A DNA stretch of 45,037 nt from NCBI GenBank assembly GCA_002469975.1, contig DKMG01000075.1, forward strand, positions 1 to 45,037. Reading direction: 5' to 3'. Numbering within the stretch: position 1 is the stretch's first letter; each line of letters starts with the position of its first letter. This DNA comes from Proteobacteria bacterium UBA7420 (GTDB lineage Bacteria; Pseudomonadota; Gammaproteobacteria; Magnimaribacterales; D2472). The translations under genes and the position numbers were made by a program. The notes under the pieces are model-generated. The model saw only the letters and a list, made by a program, of their open reading frames with translations. It searched no databases and was not told the DNA's origin. Below are positions 16,747-24,868 of the stretch, piece after piece.

Positions 16747-17774
16747 AATCATTATTATTATTGGGCTGCATTGCTTTCTCGAGCCTTAGCTTTGCAGACT
16801 ATTCAAAGCATCCTGCTGCCGAGAGTATTATTAGTGAATTGATCACAGAGCATGGCTTTGATGAAAAGTATGTAATTAAAGTTTTGGAGTCTGCAAAAAA
16901 GCAAGACAAAATTCTTAAATCTATGTCATCTCCTGCAGAATTTACTTGGACCTGGGAGCGATACAAAAAACTTTTTTTAGAAGAAAAAAGAATCGCTAAT
17001 GGTAGAGAGTTTATGGCTGCTAATAAAGAGTTATTTAAAAAAGTAGAAGATGAATTTGGGGTTCCAAAAGAAATTATTACTGCTATTTTAGGCGTAGAAA
17101 CTAGGTACGGAAAAATAAAGGGTAATTACAGAGTCCTTGATAGCCTTGCAACATTAGGTTTTGATTTTCCAAGGCGTGCAAAATTTTTTAAGAGTGAGTT
17201 AATACAATTTTTTTTACTTACCCAAGAAAATAATCTAGATATCTTTGATGTAAAGGGCTCATATGCTGGGGCCATGGGTTATGGTCAATTCATCTCATCA
17301 AGCTATAGAGCGTATGCAGTAGATTATGATGGAGATGGCTATGCTGATTTATTTCACTCAGTTCCTGATGCAATAGCCAGCGTGGCAAATTATCTAAAAG
17401 TGCATGGCTGGCAAAGAGATGGAAAGATTATTACAGACACTAAAATAAATAATGTTAGCAAGCCATCTACTACCAATTTTAAATCAAAGAAATTTATGAC
17501 CTTGATGTTTACCGAAAATACAAACAAGCAATACATAGTTGAAAAAGGTAACTCCCTAACGGAGATAGCCCAGCAAAATAGCATGAGCCTTGAGGCTCTA
17601 ATGTCCTTAAACAATCTCATTGATCCAAATCAAATTTATGTTGGCCAAGTTCTCATGCTTGAAAATGAAAAAGATATTTTTTATATTGGAGATGATAATT
17701 TTATTGCTATTACTAAGTACAATCGCAGTCATTTCTATGCCAAAGCCGTGTATGATTTATCCTTAGAATTTTGA
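16743..17774 (+). CDS. mltB: MltB-type lytic transglycosylase with a nested LysM repeat
   Basis: Cleaves the MurNAc-GlcNAc bond to give 1,6-anhydro-muropeptides, which Mpl can help recycle. The 343-residue protein has a signal sequence ending near SFA (residue 18) and the SLT_2 fold: GVETRYG with catalytic Glu119, AGAMGYGQFISSSYRAYAVD, DYDGDGYADLF and HGW. A LysM repeat, YIVEKGNSLTEIAQQ to YVGQVLML (residues 264-306), is inserted before the closing family motif NFIAITKYNRSHFYAKAV (319-336). E. coli MltB is a lipoprotein without LysM; here Cys9 sits too early for a normal lipobox, so the protein is probably periplasmic and held on murein by LysM (inference). It overlaps mrdB by four bases. The usual following gene rlpA is absent. 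Confidence 0.9.
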   Translation: MKSLLLLGCIAFSSLSFADYSKHPAAESIISELITEHGFDEKYVIKVLESAKKQDKILKSMSSPAEFTWTWERYKKLFLEEKRIANGREFMAANKELFKKVEDEFGVPKEIITAILGVETRYGKIKGNYRVLDSLATLGFDFPRRAKFFKSELIQFFLLTQENNLDIFDVKGSYAGAMGYGQFISSSYRAYAVDYDGDGYADLFHSVPDAIASVANYLKVHGWQRDGKIITDTKINNVSKPSTTNFKSKKFMTLMFTENTNKQYIVEKGNSLTEIAQQNSMSLEALMSLNNLIDPNQIYVGQVLMLENEKDIFYIGDDNFIAITKYNRSHFYAKAVYDLSLEF

Positions 17775-17784
17775 GCCCAATATT

Positions 17785-18933
17785 ATGAAAAAATTAACCT
17801 ACATCCTATTCCTTGTTCCCCTTTGTGTTGATTTGGCGTCTCAATCTATGGTTCCCAACGCACCTAAATTAGATTTGAGTAGTTATATTCTCCTTGAGGC
17901 AAGCACTAATACAGTGTTAGCAGAATTTAATTCTGATGATCAGATTGCTCCTGCAAGTATGACTAAAGTCATGAGTGGGTTCGTGATTGCAGACCAGATT
18001 GCTAGCGGAGCTATCAGCCTGGATGATAAAGTCTTGATCAGCGAGAAGGCATGGAAAACTGGCGGCTCAAAAATGTTTATTGAGGCAGGAAAAAGAGTAA
18101 GTGTTAAAGATTTGCTGTCAGGCATTATTGTGCAATCAGGAAATGATGCAACCATTGCTATGGCTGAGTATGTGGCTGGATCTGAGGAGGGTTTCGTAGA
18201 TTTTATGAATGCTTATGCTGCAGAAATGGGCTTAAGTAATTCTTTGTTTCAAAATGCAACAGGTTTCACTGACCCGAATCATTTCACCTCTGCTAAAGAC
18301 CTAGCTTATCTAACCAAAGCACTCATTAATAAATTCCCTGAGCACTATGCAACATACAAAGAGAAGGAATTCACTTTTGGAGGAATACGTCAATTAAATC
18401 GAAATAAGTTACTTTGGAGGGATGACACCGTTGATGGTGTAAAGACTGGTCATACAGACTCGGCTGGATATTGCCTGATTTCTTCTGCCCAAAGAAATGA
18501 TATGCGTCTTATTGCAGTTGTTGCAGGTAGCCCCTCAGAAAATGAAAGGTTAACAGCATCGCAAAGACTCTTAGAGTATGGGTTCCGTTTCTTTGCAACT
18601 CAGAAATTAGTCACGCAAAACACGAAGGTCACTTCTGCAAAGGTTTGGGGCGGTCAAAACAGCGAAGTTTCATTAGGCTCTCAGACAGATCTCCATCTAA
18701 CTCTTCCAAGATCAGAATTTAAGAATATTAAAGCTAACTACAAATTTAAGAATAATATCCAAGCACCCATTGCGGCTGGCCAAAAAATTGGCACCATTGA
18801 GTTTACTTCGAATGATCGAGTGGTGCTTTCAGCTCCATTGGTCGCAATTGAAAGTGTTGAGGCAAAAGGGTTCTTTGGCAGACTAATCGCAAGATTAATT
18901 TACTGGATTACAAGCCTCTTTTCTTTTGACTGA
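17785..18933 (+). CDS. dacA: D-alanyl-D-alanine carboxypeptidase (PBP5/6 type)
   Basis: Trims the terminal D-Ala from murein pentapeptides and so limits cross-linking. The 382-residue protein has a Sec signal (MKKLTYILFLVPLCVDLASQ), active-site Ser58-x-x-Lys61 in PASMTKVMSG, SGN at 118-120 in VQSGNDATIA, and KTG in VKTGHTDSAGYC. After the catalytic domain comes the all-beta PBP5 C-terminal domain and an amphipathic tail (GFFGRLIARLIYWITSLF) that would anchor it to the outer face of the inner membrane. It follows mltB by ten bases and leads into the transaminase gene with no gap. DacA, DacC and DacD types cannot be separated by eye. Confidence 0.94.
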   Translation: MKKLTYILFLVPLCVDLASQSMVPNAPKLDLSSYILLEASTNTVLAEFNSDDQIAPASMTKVMSGFVIADQIASGAISLDDKVLISEKAWKTGGSKMFIEAGKRVSVKDLLSGIIVQSGNDATIAMAEYVAGSEEGFVDFMNAYAAEMGLSNSLFQNATGFTDPNHFTSAKDLAYLTKALINKFPEHYATYKEKEFTFGGIRQLNRNKLLWRDDTVDGVKTGHTDSAGYCLISSAQRNDMRLIAVVAGSPSENERLTASQRLLEYGFRFFATQKLVTQNTKVTSAKVWGGQNSEVSLGSQTDLHLTLPRSEFKNIKANYKFKNNIQAPIAAGQKIGTIEFTSNDRVVLSAPLVAIESVEAKGFFGRLIARLIYWITSLFSFD

Positions 18934-18934
18934 A

Positions 18935-19783
18935 ATGATTGATATCCCAGCCATCTACCAGGGTCAGATGAGTTCCTTAAAAGATATTAGGGTCTCGCCC
19001 CTATCACGTGCTTATACCTTTTCTGATAGTGTGTATGAGGTCATACCATATTTTGCTGGTCACCCTTTATGCTTTAGCAGGCACATAGAAAGGCTGGCAA
19101 GCAGTCTTCAGCTCTCACACATTAGCGTTGATATGGATGTGATTACTTCAGAATTAAAACAACTGGGTGATGAGCTGGGCAATCAAGATGGATATATTTA
19201 TTTTCAAGTCTCAAGAGGGGTGGATGAGATAAGAGCTCATCTTTATGCGGATGATCTTGAAGCTGAGCGTTTTGGATATGCCTTTCAAACTTCTGTTTCT
19301 GTCGAGCCTATTTCAGGCATGCTGTGTGAAGATAATCGCTGGGCTCATTGCAATATTAAATCTACTTCTCTTCTAGGCAATGTACTATCTATGAATCAAG
19401 CAAGGCAGCAGGGATGCAATGAGGTGATAATGCATCGAGCAGGCAATATGACTGAAGCAGGTGCAAGTAATGTGTTTTACTTAAATCATCAAGGTATTGT
19501 CAGGACTTCTGCATTAACTGAAAATATCTTGCCTGGGATTACCAGGGCAATACTTTTAGAGGCCTTGACCAAGAGTAATATTGAGGTGGAAGAGGGCGAA
19601 TGTGATATTCAAGATTTTAATGATGCACCAGCTATATGGCTTACAAGCTCAACCAAAGGAATGCTGCCACTCACCAGCCTGATAGGCACAACTTATTTTT
19701 TTGAGAAGAATAATCTAGACTATCTCAGAATTAAAAATATTTTCAATGATGCGGTTGAGCTGCATCTCTTAGCTGCAAAATAA
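18935..19783 (+). CDS. dat: D-amino-acid transaminase-like class IV aminotransferase
   Basis: Fold-type IV PLP enzyme; D-alanine transaminases convert D-Ala and 2-oxoglutarate to pyruvate and D-Glu. I prefer the ATG at 18935, one base after the dacA stop, over a TTG at 18926 that would overlap it. The 282-residue protein shows the opening P-L-S-R-A-Y-TFSDSVYEVIPYF, the arginine-bearing FSRHIERL, the PLP lysine (Lys142) in CNIKSTSLLGNV, TEAGASNVF and LPGITRAILLE. Branched-chain aminotransferase or aminodeoxychorismate lyase are close relatives. The position after dacA, which releases D-Ala, favours a D-amino-acid role (inference). Its final 41 bases overlap holA. Confidence 0.82.
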   Translation: MIDIPAIYQGQMSSLKDIRVSPLSRAYTFSDSVYEVIPYFAGHPLCFSRHIERLASSLQLSHISVDMDVITSELKQLGDELGNQDGYIYFQVSRGVDEIRAHLYADDLEAERFGYAFQTSVSVEPISGMLCEDNRWAHCNIKSTSLLGNVLSMNQARQQGCNEVIMHRAGNMTEAGASNVFYLNHQGIVRTSALTENILPGITRAILLEALTKSNIEVEEGECDIQDFNDAPAIWLTSSTKGMLPLTSLIGTTYFFEKNNLDYLRIKNIFNDAVELHLLAAK

Positions 19784-20741
19784 TTCTTTCAATCTGTTCC
19801 CAAATATCAACATTCACCATGCCTTTGTTTGCAAGGTCTAGCCTAAGCATCTCCTCGCTCAATCTTTCAAAATCTTCAGATGCAGCATGCTGGATAAGGT
19901 TTAAGTATTGAGAAATTTTAGAAGACCAGACACCACTTTTGATTAGTGCAGCTTTGGGGCTAGCAGACTGAAGTGATTCTAGGCATGAGTTAATAACTTT
20001 AGCAATGACCCAAATGAGGGGCGCCGAATTTTGTCTATCATGCTCCCTTAAGAAGCCAATAGTTCTTAAGGCTTTTTTAAAATCCTGATCAATAATCACA
20101 TCCTCTAGCTCGAAGGCACTTAAGCCAGAGTGAAAAATAATATTTGCTCTATCGCTTTCTTCAATGCTCTCTTCGTTTGTAAAAAGCAATTTTAATAAGC
20201 GCACCTCATTCATCTGCCCAAGCAGATTTCCTTCATTATTTTGAAAGATTGAGCCACCAAACTTAGGAAGTAAATTTTTGGGCAAGAATTCTAATTGCCT
20301 TTTCAGCCAAATTTTTTCTTCGACAGTTTTGAGTTTTTTGCAATCTACAATAAGCCCCCTGTCATCTATATTTTTGATCCATTGCCCGCTTGCCGGTATT
20401 TTTTCAGAGCTAGATTCTATGATTAACCCAATATGCTCTGATTCATAGAGATAATGATTTTCTAGCATTGCTTTAATTTTGTCTGGAAATTTTCCTGCGC
20501 TATGTCGGAGGTGAAGAATTAATTTTTCTTGGAACAATGAGCCGCTAATATTCCTCATAATTATTTCTTCTGCTTGGTCTAACTGATCTTGGTTTAATAG
20601 AATTTTTTCATTAAACCCATCGGCTTTAAGAGATTCAAGGATGGTATCCGCTATATTTTGTTTAAGAATAAGCTCATTTCCGTGAAGCAAAAAGTGTCGA
20701 TATTTTTTTACACCAGAATAATTTAGATAATTAACTCTCAA
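19743..20741 (-). CDS. holA: DNA polymerase III delta subunit (HolA)
   Basis: Clamp-loader subunit that opens the beta ring. The 332-residue protein diverges in sequence, as this family usually does, but shows the opening YRHFLLHGNELILKQNIADTI, the ASGKFPDK-like strand (HSAGKFPDKIKAMLE), WIKNIDDRGLIVDCK and a C-terminal helical collar (HAASEDFERLSEEMLRLDL). The start is a TTG at 20741 overlapping the lptE stop by 11 bases, with GGAG about ten bases upstream. Gene order lptE-holA supports the call. Usually nadD follows holA; here the gene ends tail-to-tail on dat. Confidence 0.85.
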   Translation of the reverse strand: MRVNYLNYSGVKKYRHFLLHGNELILKQNIADTILESLKADGFNEKILLNQDQLDQAEEIIMRNISGSLFQEKLILHLRHSAGKFPDKIKAMLENHYLYESEHIGLIIESSSEKIPASGQWIKNIDDRGLIVDCKKLKTVEEKIWLKRQLEFLPKNLLPKFGGSIFQNNEGNLLGQMNEVRLLKLLFTNEESIEESDRANIIFHSGLSAFELEDVIIDQDFKKALRTIGFLREHDRQNSAPLIWVIAKVINSCLESLQSASPKAALIKSGVWSSKISQYLNLIQHAASEDFERLSEEMLRLDLANKGMVNVDIWEQIERIILQLRDAAQPHH

Positions 20742-21195
20742 TTAACTGATACTCCATCATGAGCGCTTCTGCTAAAAGAAACTCTAGCTCATCCTTTAAT
20801 TCTATTAGGGCTGTCATTTCGCTTTGTGGGCTAGCTTCATTTGAAGGTAATTGAACCGATACTGAGACCGATTGGGCGCTCACACCCGAGGAGGTTTGAA
20901 TGCTATATTCCAACTCTCCTAAAACTTCAATTTCTTGTGATCTCACGTAAGCCCCCCCAAAAAAATTTTTCTTTTTAAAGGTTAACTTTGTAATTGTAAG
21001 AAGAGGGTCATCGCTTGATGGGTTGATATCAAAGTATTTGTATGATTTAACCCTAAATGATTGAGGGATTTCCTCTGTAAATTCTAGAGCCTGAACTGAA
21101 ATAGCAGAATTAAAAACAAATTGATGTTGGCACCCAGAAGCTATAATGCTAATTAGGGCTATGGCAACAAGAAAACTCTTTTTATTTAGCGCCAT
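20731..21195 (-). CDS. lptE: LptE-like LPS-assembly lipoprotein
   Basis: LptE plugs the LptD barrel that inserts lipopolysaccharide into the outer membrane. The chosen ATG at 21195 gives 154 residues with a textbook lipoprotein signal: MALNKKSFLVAIALISIIASGC, whose lipobox IASG-Cys places the lipidated cysteine at residue 22. The upstream in-frame ATG at 21234 would hide this signal. The mature part contains QSFRVKSYKYFDINP, a region KYxxxxR-like in strands, and ends in a long helix with LKDELEFLLAEALMMEYQL. Sequence similarity to LptE is weak by eye; the lipobox, size and place directly before holA carry the call. It overlaps the CrtC-like gene by 14 bases. Confidence 0.68.
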   Translation of the reverse strand: MALNKKSFLVAIALISIIASGCQHQFVFNSAISVQALEFTEEIPQSFRVKSYKYFDINPSSDDPLLTITKLTFKKKNFFGGAYVRSQEIEVLGELEYSIQTSSGVSAQSVSVSVQLPSNEASPQSEMTALIELKDELEFLLAEALMMEYQLIES

Positions 21196-22306
21196 CAAAG
21201 AAGTCTTCAAAGCCAGATGGGTCGTGCCTGCCAACCACTAAATTTTCTAACATTCCAAAGCCTTCTTCTGAGCCTAGTCTCGCTTTAACAATTTGATGGG
21301 TATGAAAAAAAGTATAGTCACCTGGATCAACTTCAGCTAAATCCCAAACCTCATAGCCTGTTGCGCTTTCACCCTTCCATACACCATGCTTCCATTCATC
21401 GTGTTGATAGCCGATTCCCTTGCAAAAGAATATTGGGCCGATTGTTTCTAGCTCCAGATCAAATTTCTCTTTATTTTTTAGCATGCCAGATATCTTTGCG
21501 CCAGTTGCCCAGCGTGACCCTTGTTTCCAATTTACAGCGTGATGCAGTGAATGAATTGTCTCGACCTCAATCTCAGATGGTGCAGAAGACATATCATCAT
21601 ACAATGGCAACCTATGACCAGATATTTGAGTGGTATTACCATCCCTATCCTCAAATGTTCCAAATTGCGTGCAAAAATCTTTAAAATGGATTGGAGCCCA
21701 GCACCAATATACCCCCGGTTCCTGATTCAACATTCCAGGAGCCCCACCTTCTTGCTCACCAATAGGTCTGACTCCCCATGATCTATCTCTAGTACCGTAA
21801 ATTGCTTTTGGATGTATTGTTCCTGCTTCAGTAGAAATCTCTCCTGTCCATTTACCTAGTTGAGTAAATCTCACCGTGTTCATGATCGTTCTGGTTCCCT
21901 CCATCATAAGGGATCTAGGTTCTTGGTGCGCAACAGAATTAGCAGAAAATTTGAGATGACAGTTTAGTTTGTTGTCAGGATCTTTAAGAGAAAATGTGAG
22001 TTCATTCATGGGCTCATCAATTGTTAAGCTCATGGGACCGACTTTGATTGGCATTCTATTTTGATCTAGGCGCTGGCTTGCATGAAAAGAATATTGCTTG
22101 CCTTCATAAGAGATACTGAAGTGGGCATCAATAACATGTCTATTTGGATATAACCCAATTCCAATTTCAAAAATATACCCAGTTTCTGGATCTAACCCAT
22201 TGAAAAAGTACCTATCATAAAAATTTCTATCTGTTGAGCCGGGAACGGTAACTGGTTCAATTGCCTGATGAATTGGATAGTCGTCAAAGGGAGTTATATA
22301 ATTCAT
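21182..22306 (-). CDS. CrtC/AttH-like lipocalin-fold protein (DUF7064/7065 type), function unknown
   Basis: A 374-residue protein with no signal peptide or membrane segment, rich in predicted beta strands. The first half opens NYITPFDDYPIHQAIEPVT and holds RNFYDRYFFNGLDPETG. The middle has YGTRDRSWGVRPIGEQEGG and YWCWAPIHF. The end has a GIGYQHDEWKHGVWKGE segment. The R-D-R-SWGVRP and H-P/DEWxHGxWKG patterns match the family of hydroxyneurosporene-synthase-like (CrtC/AttH) proteins that occur near lipid, terpenoid and steroid metabolism genes. Assignment to that fold is from memory of motifs, so moderate. The ATG follows the leuS TAA with no gap, and the end overlaps lptE, so it is fully embedded in the operon although leuS and lptE are normally adjacent. 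Confidence 0.6.
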   Translation of the reverse strand: MNYITPFDDYPIHQAIEPVTVPGSTDRNFYDRYFFNGLDPETGYIFEIGIGLYPNRHVIDAHFSISYEGKQYSFHASQRLDQNRMPIKVGPMSLTIDEPMNELTFSLKDPDNKLNCHLKFSANSVAHQEPRSLMMEGTRTIMNTVRFTQLGKWTGEISTEAGTIHPKAIYGTRDRSWGVRPIGEQEGGAPGMLNQEPGVYWCWAPIHFKDFCTQFGTFEDRDGNTTQISGHRLPLYDDMSSAPSEIEVETIHSLHHAVNWKQGSRWATGAKISGMLKNKEKFDLELETIGPIFFCKGIGYQHDEWKHGVWKGESATGYEVWDLAEVDPGDYTFFHTHQIVKARLGSEEGFGMLENLVVGRHDPSGFEDFFDGAK

Positions 22307-24868
22307 TTAAATCACAAAGTTAATTAATTTTTCTTTGATATAGATTACCTTTTTTATTACAGCATTTGCTAGTATTTTTTGTACATTTTCATTTTGCATT
22401 GCGATCTTCTCTATTGCCTTCTCGCTCAGTTCAATGGAAGCATTCTCCTTTCCTCTTACTTTGCCATTCACTTGAATAATTAATTGGAAATTCTCGACCC
22501 GCAAAAATTCTTCTTCTACTACTGGCCAGCTTAACTCGAAGTCTTGCCCATCAGAGCCAGAATATTTTTGCCATATATGGAGAGTGATATGGGGCGTTAT
22601 AGGCGAAAGCATTTTTAAAGTAAATTGAATAGTTTCATCTAAGCAATACTTTTGACTTTGCGTTGCAGTTTCAAGTTTAAATGATTCTGGAATTGCATTA
22701 AGTAGCTCCATGACTCCAGCAATAGCAGTGTTAAATGATTGCCTGCGTTCGTAATCATCAGTTACTTTTTGTAGTGTTTTATGGCTTTTTTGTCTTAAAG
22801 CTAATTCTTCGTCTGTGAAGTTAGATGGCTCTTCTTCTTTGTAAATGGACCGTCCGATTGTAAGGCTCCATAATTTTTTTAAGAATCTAGAAGATCCTTC
22901 GATTGCAGTATCAGACCACTCTAGTGATTGTTCCGGGGGAGATGTGAACATCATGTATAGCCTAACCGTATCCGCACCATACCTATCAATCATGGTGTTC
23001 GGATCAACCCCATTAAGCTTGGATTTACTCATTTTTGACATTCCATCTTTCATCACAGCCCGGCCATCTGCCAATGAAAACTGACCATCTTTTTCTGATA
23101 CAAGCTCCTTATTAACCCACTGAGGATTTGATTGTCCATCCAGGGAATAATAAGCGTCAGCCAAAACCATGCCTTGAGTTAAAAGTTTTTGGAAAGGCTC
23201 TGAGGATTGAATAAGTTTTTGGTCTCTAAGCAGTAGGTTAAAAAATCTAGCGTACAGCAAATGTAAAATTGCATGCTCAATTCCGCCAATATAATGATCA
23301 ACCGGCAGCCAGTAATCTGCCTCTGAGTCGAGCATGCTGTTTATTGGCTGAGATGCAAATCTTGCTGCGTACCAAGAGCTTTCAAAAAAGGTATCAAAGG
23401 TATCCGTTTCTCTTAGAGCCGGTTGAGAGCATGTTGGGCAAGTGGTTTTTTGCCAGTCAGTGAAGCCACTTAGGCTGAGGCCTTTAGAGGTAATTTCATT
23501 AATCTCTGGGAGCTCGACAGGCAAGTCCTCAACTGGAACGGGTACATTGCCACAATCTTTGCAGTGAACCATTGGAATAGGGCAGCCCCAGTATCGCTGT
23601 CTAGAAATTCCCCAATCTCTCAGTCGATAATTGGTTTGAATCTTTGCATCACAAGAGATAACAAGATCAGCAGAAATTTTTTCAAATGCCGCTTCAGAGG
23701 TCAGCCCGTCATATTGCATCGAATTAATTAAAACGCCTTTTTCCTGGATAGCTTGATCTGCAATAGTTAGAGGAGGCTCAGTTTGAATCACCTGTAAAAT
23801 TGGCAGTTGATATTTTTGAGCAAACTCATAGTCTCTTTGATCATGACCCGGCACACACATAACAGCGCCAGTTCCATATTCCATTAGAACAAAATTGGCT
23901 ATCCAGATGGGTAGCTCTGCTTGAGTGATTGGGTGAATCGCTTTTAACCCAGTATCTACGCCACTTTTTTCTTGTTTAGCAATAGTAGCTTCAGTCTTTT
24001 TAACACTTTGAGTGGCCTCAATAAATGATTTAATCTCAGGATTACCTTCTTTTAAAGCAATTGCGAGAGGGTGGTCTGCTGCAATGGCGCAATATGTGGT
24101 ACCAAATAGAGTATCCGGTCTTGTCGTGAATACCTCTAATGTTTCATCTATACCTTTAATAGAGAAATGAAAACCCAGCCCGCTAGATTTACCAATCCAA
24201 TTTTTCTGCATGAGCTTTACTTGACTGGGCCAGTCATCTAGCAGCTCAAGTCCAGCAAGAAGCTCATCTGCATAATGGGTAATTTTGAGGAAATATTGAT
24301 TAATTTTTTTACGCTCTATCAAGGCTCCTGATCGCCAGCCCTTGCCATCAATAACCTGTTCATTTGCAAGAACAGTTTGATCTACTGGATCCCAGTTTAC
24401 TTCTGCTTCCTTTCGCTCTACTAAACCAGCTTCTAGCAACTGAATAAAAAACCATTGCTCCCAGTGAAAGTAATCTGGAGAAGATGTATTGATTTCTCTG
24501 CTCCAGTCATAACTTAATCCCAGGGCATCTAGCTGGATTTTCATGCTAGCTATGTTTTCATTTGTCCATTTTTTTGGGGAGACATTATTCTCTATCGCAG
24601 CATTCTCTGCAGGCAATCCAAAAGCATCCCACCCCATTGGTTGAAGTACATTGAAACCCTGCATTCTTTTAAATCGGGAGATGACATCTCCTATGGTGTA
24701 GTTTCTAACATGCCCCATGTGTAACTTTCCCGAAGGGTAAGGAAACATTGAGAGGCAATAAAACTTTTTCTTAGTTAAAGATTTTTTTGCTTCATAAGCA
24801 TGACTTTCTTTCCAGGATTTCTGTATTTCAGCTTCAATTGAAGCAGGGGTGTATTCCTGGTTGCTCAC
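22307..24868 (-). CDS. leuS: Leucyl-tRNA synthetase
   Basis: Class I synthetase charging tRNA-Leu. The 853-residue protein has the HIGH motif as HMGH in PYPSGKLHMGHVRNY, a CP1 editing domain with TTRPDTLFGTTYCAIA and GTGAVMCVPGHDQRDYEFA, a zinc-binding-like region CKDCGN...CPTCSQ, the catalytic DTFDTFFESSWYAARFA, and KMSKS in GMSKMSKSKLNG. The C-terminal anticodon and tail domains are complete. The start is GTG at 24868, overlapping the accC TGA as GTGA, so translation is coupled to accC. The next gene starts immediately after the stop. Confidence 0.97.
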   Translation of the reverse strand: MSNQEYTPASIEAEIQKSWKESHAYEAKKSLTKKKFYCLSMFPYPSGKLHMGHVRNYTIGDVISRFKRMQGFNVLQPMGWDAFGLPAENAAIENNVSPKKWTNENIASMKIQLDALGLSYDWSREINTSSPDYFHWEQWFFIQLLEAGLVERKEAEVNWDPVDQTVLANEQVIDGKGWRSGALIERKKINQYFLKITHYADELLAGLELLDDWPSQVKLMQKNWIGKSSGLGFHFSIKGIDETLEVFTTRPDTLFGTTYCAIAADHPLAIALKEGNPEIKSFIEATQSVKKTEATIAKQEKSGVDTGLKAIHPITQAELPIWIANFVLMEYGTGAVMCVPGHDQRDYEFAQKYQLPILQVIQTEPPLTIADQAIQEKGVLINSMQYDGLTSEAAFEKISADLVISCDAKIQTNYRLRDWGISRQRYWGCPIPMVHCKDCGNVPVPVEDLPVELPEINEITSKGLSLSGFTDWQKTTCPTCSQPALRETDTFDTFFESSWYAARFASQPINSMLDSEADYWLPVDHYIGGIEHAILHLLYARFFNLLLRDQKLIQSSEPFQKLLTQGMVLADAYYSLDGQSNPQWVNKELVSEKDGQFSLADGRAVMKDGMSKMSKSKLNGVDPNTMIDRYGADTVRLYMMFTSPPEQSLEWSDTAIEGSSRFLKKLWSLTIGRSIYKEEEPSNFTDEELALRQKSHKTLQKVTDDYERRQSFNTAIAGVMELLNAIPESFKLETATQSQKYCLDETIQFTLKMLSPITPHITLHIWQKYSGSDGQDFELSWPVVEEEFLRVENFQLIIQVNGKVRGKENASIELSEKAIEKIAMQNENVQKILANAVIKKVIYIKEKLINFVI

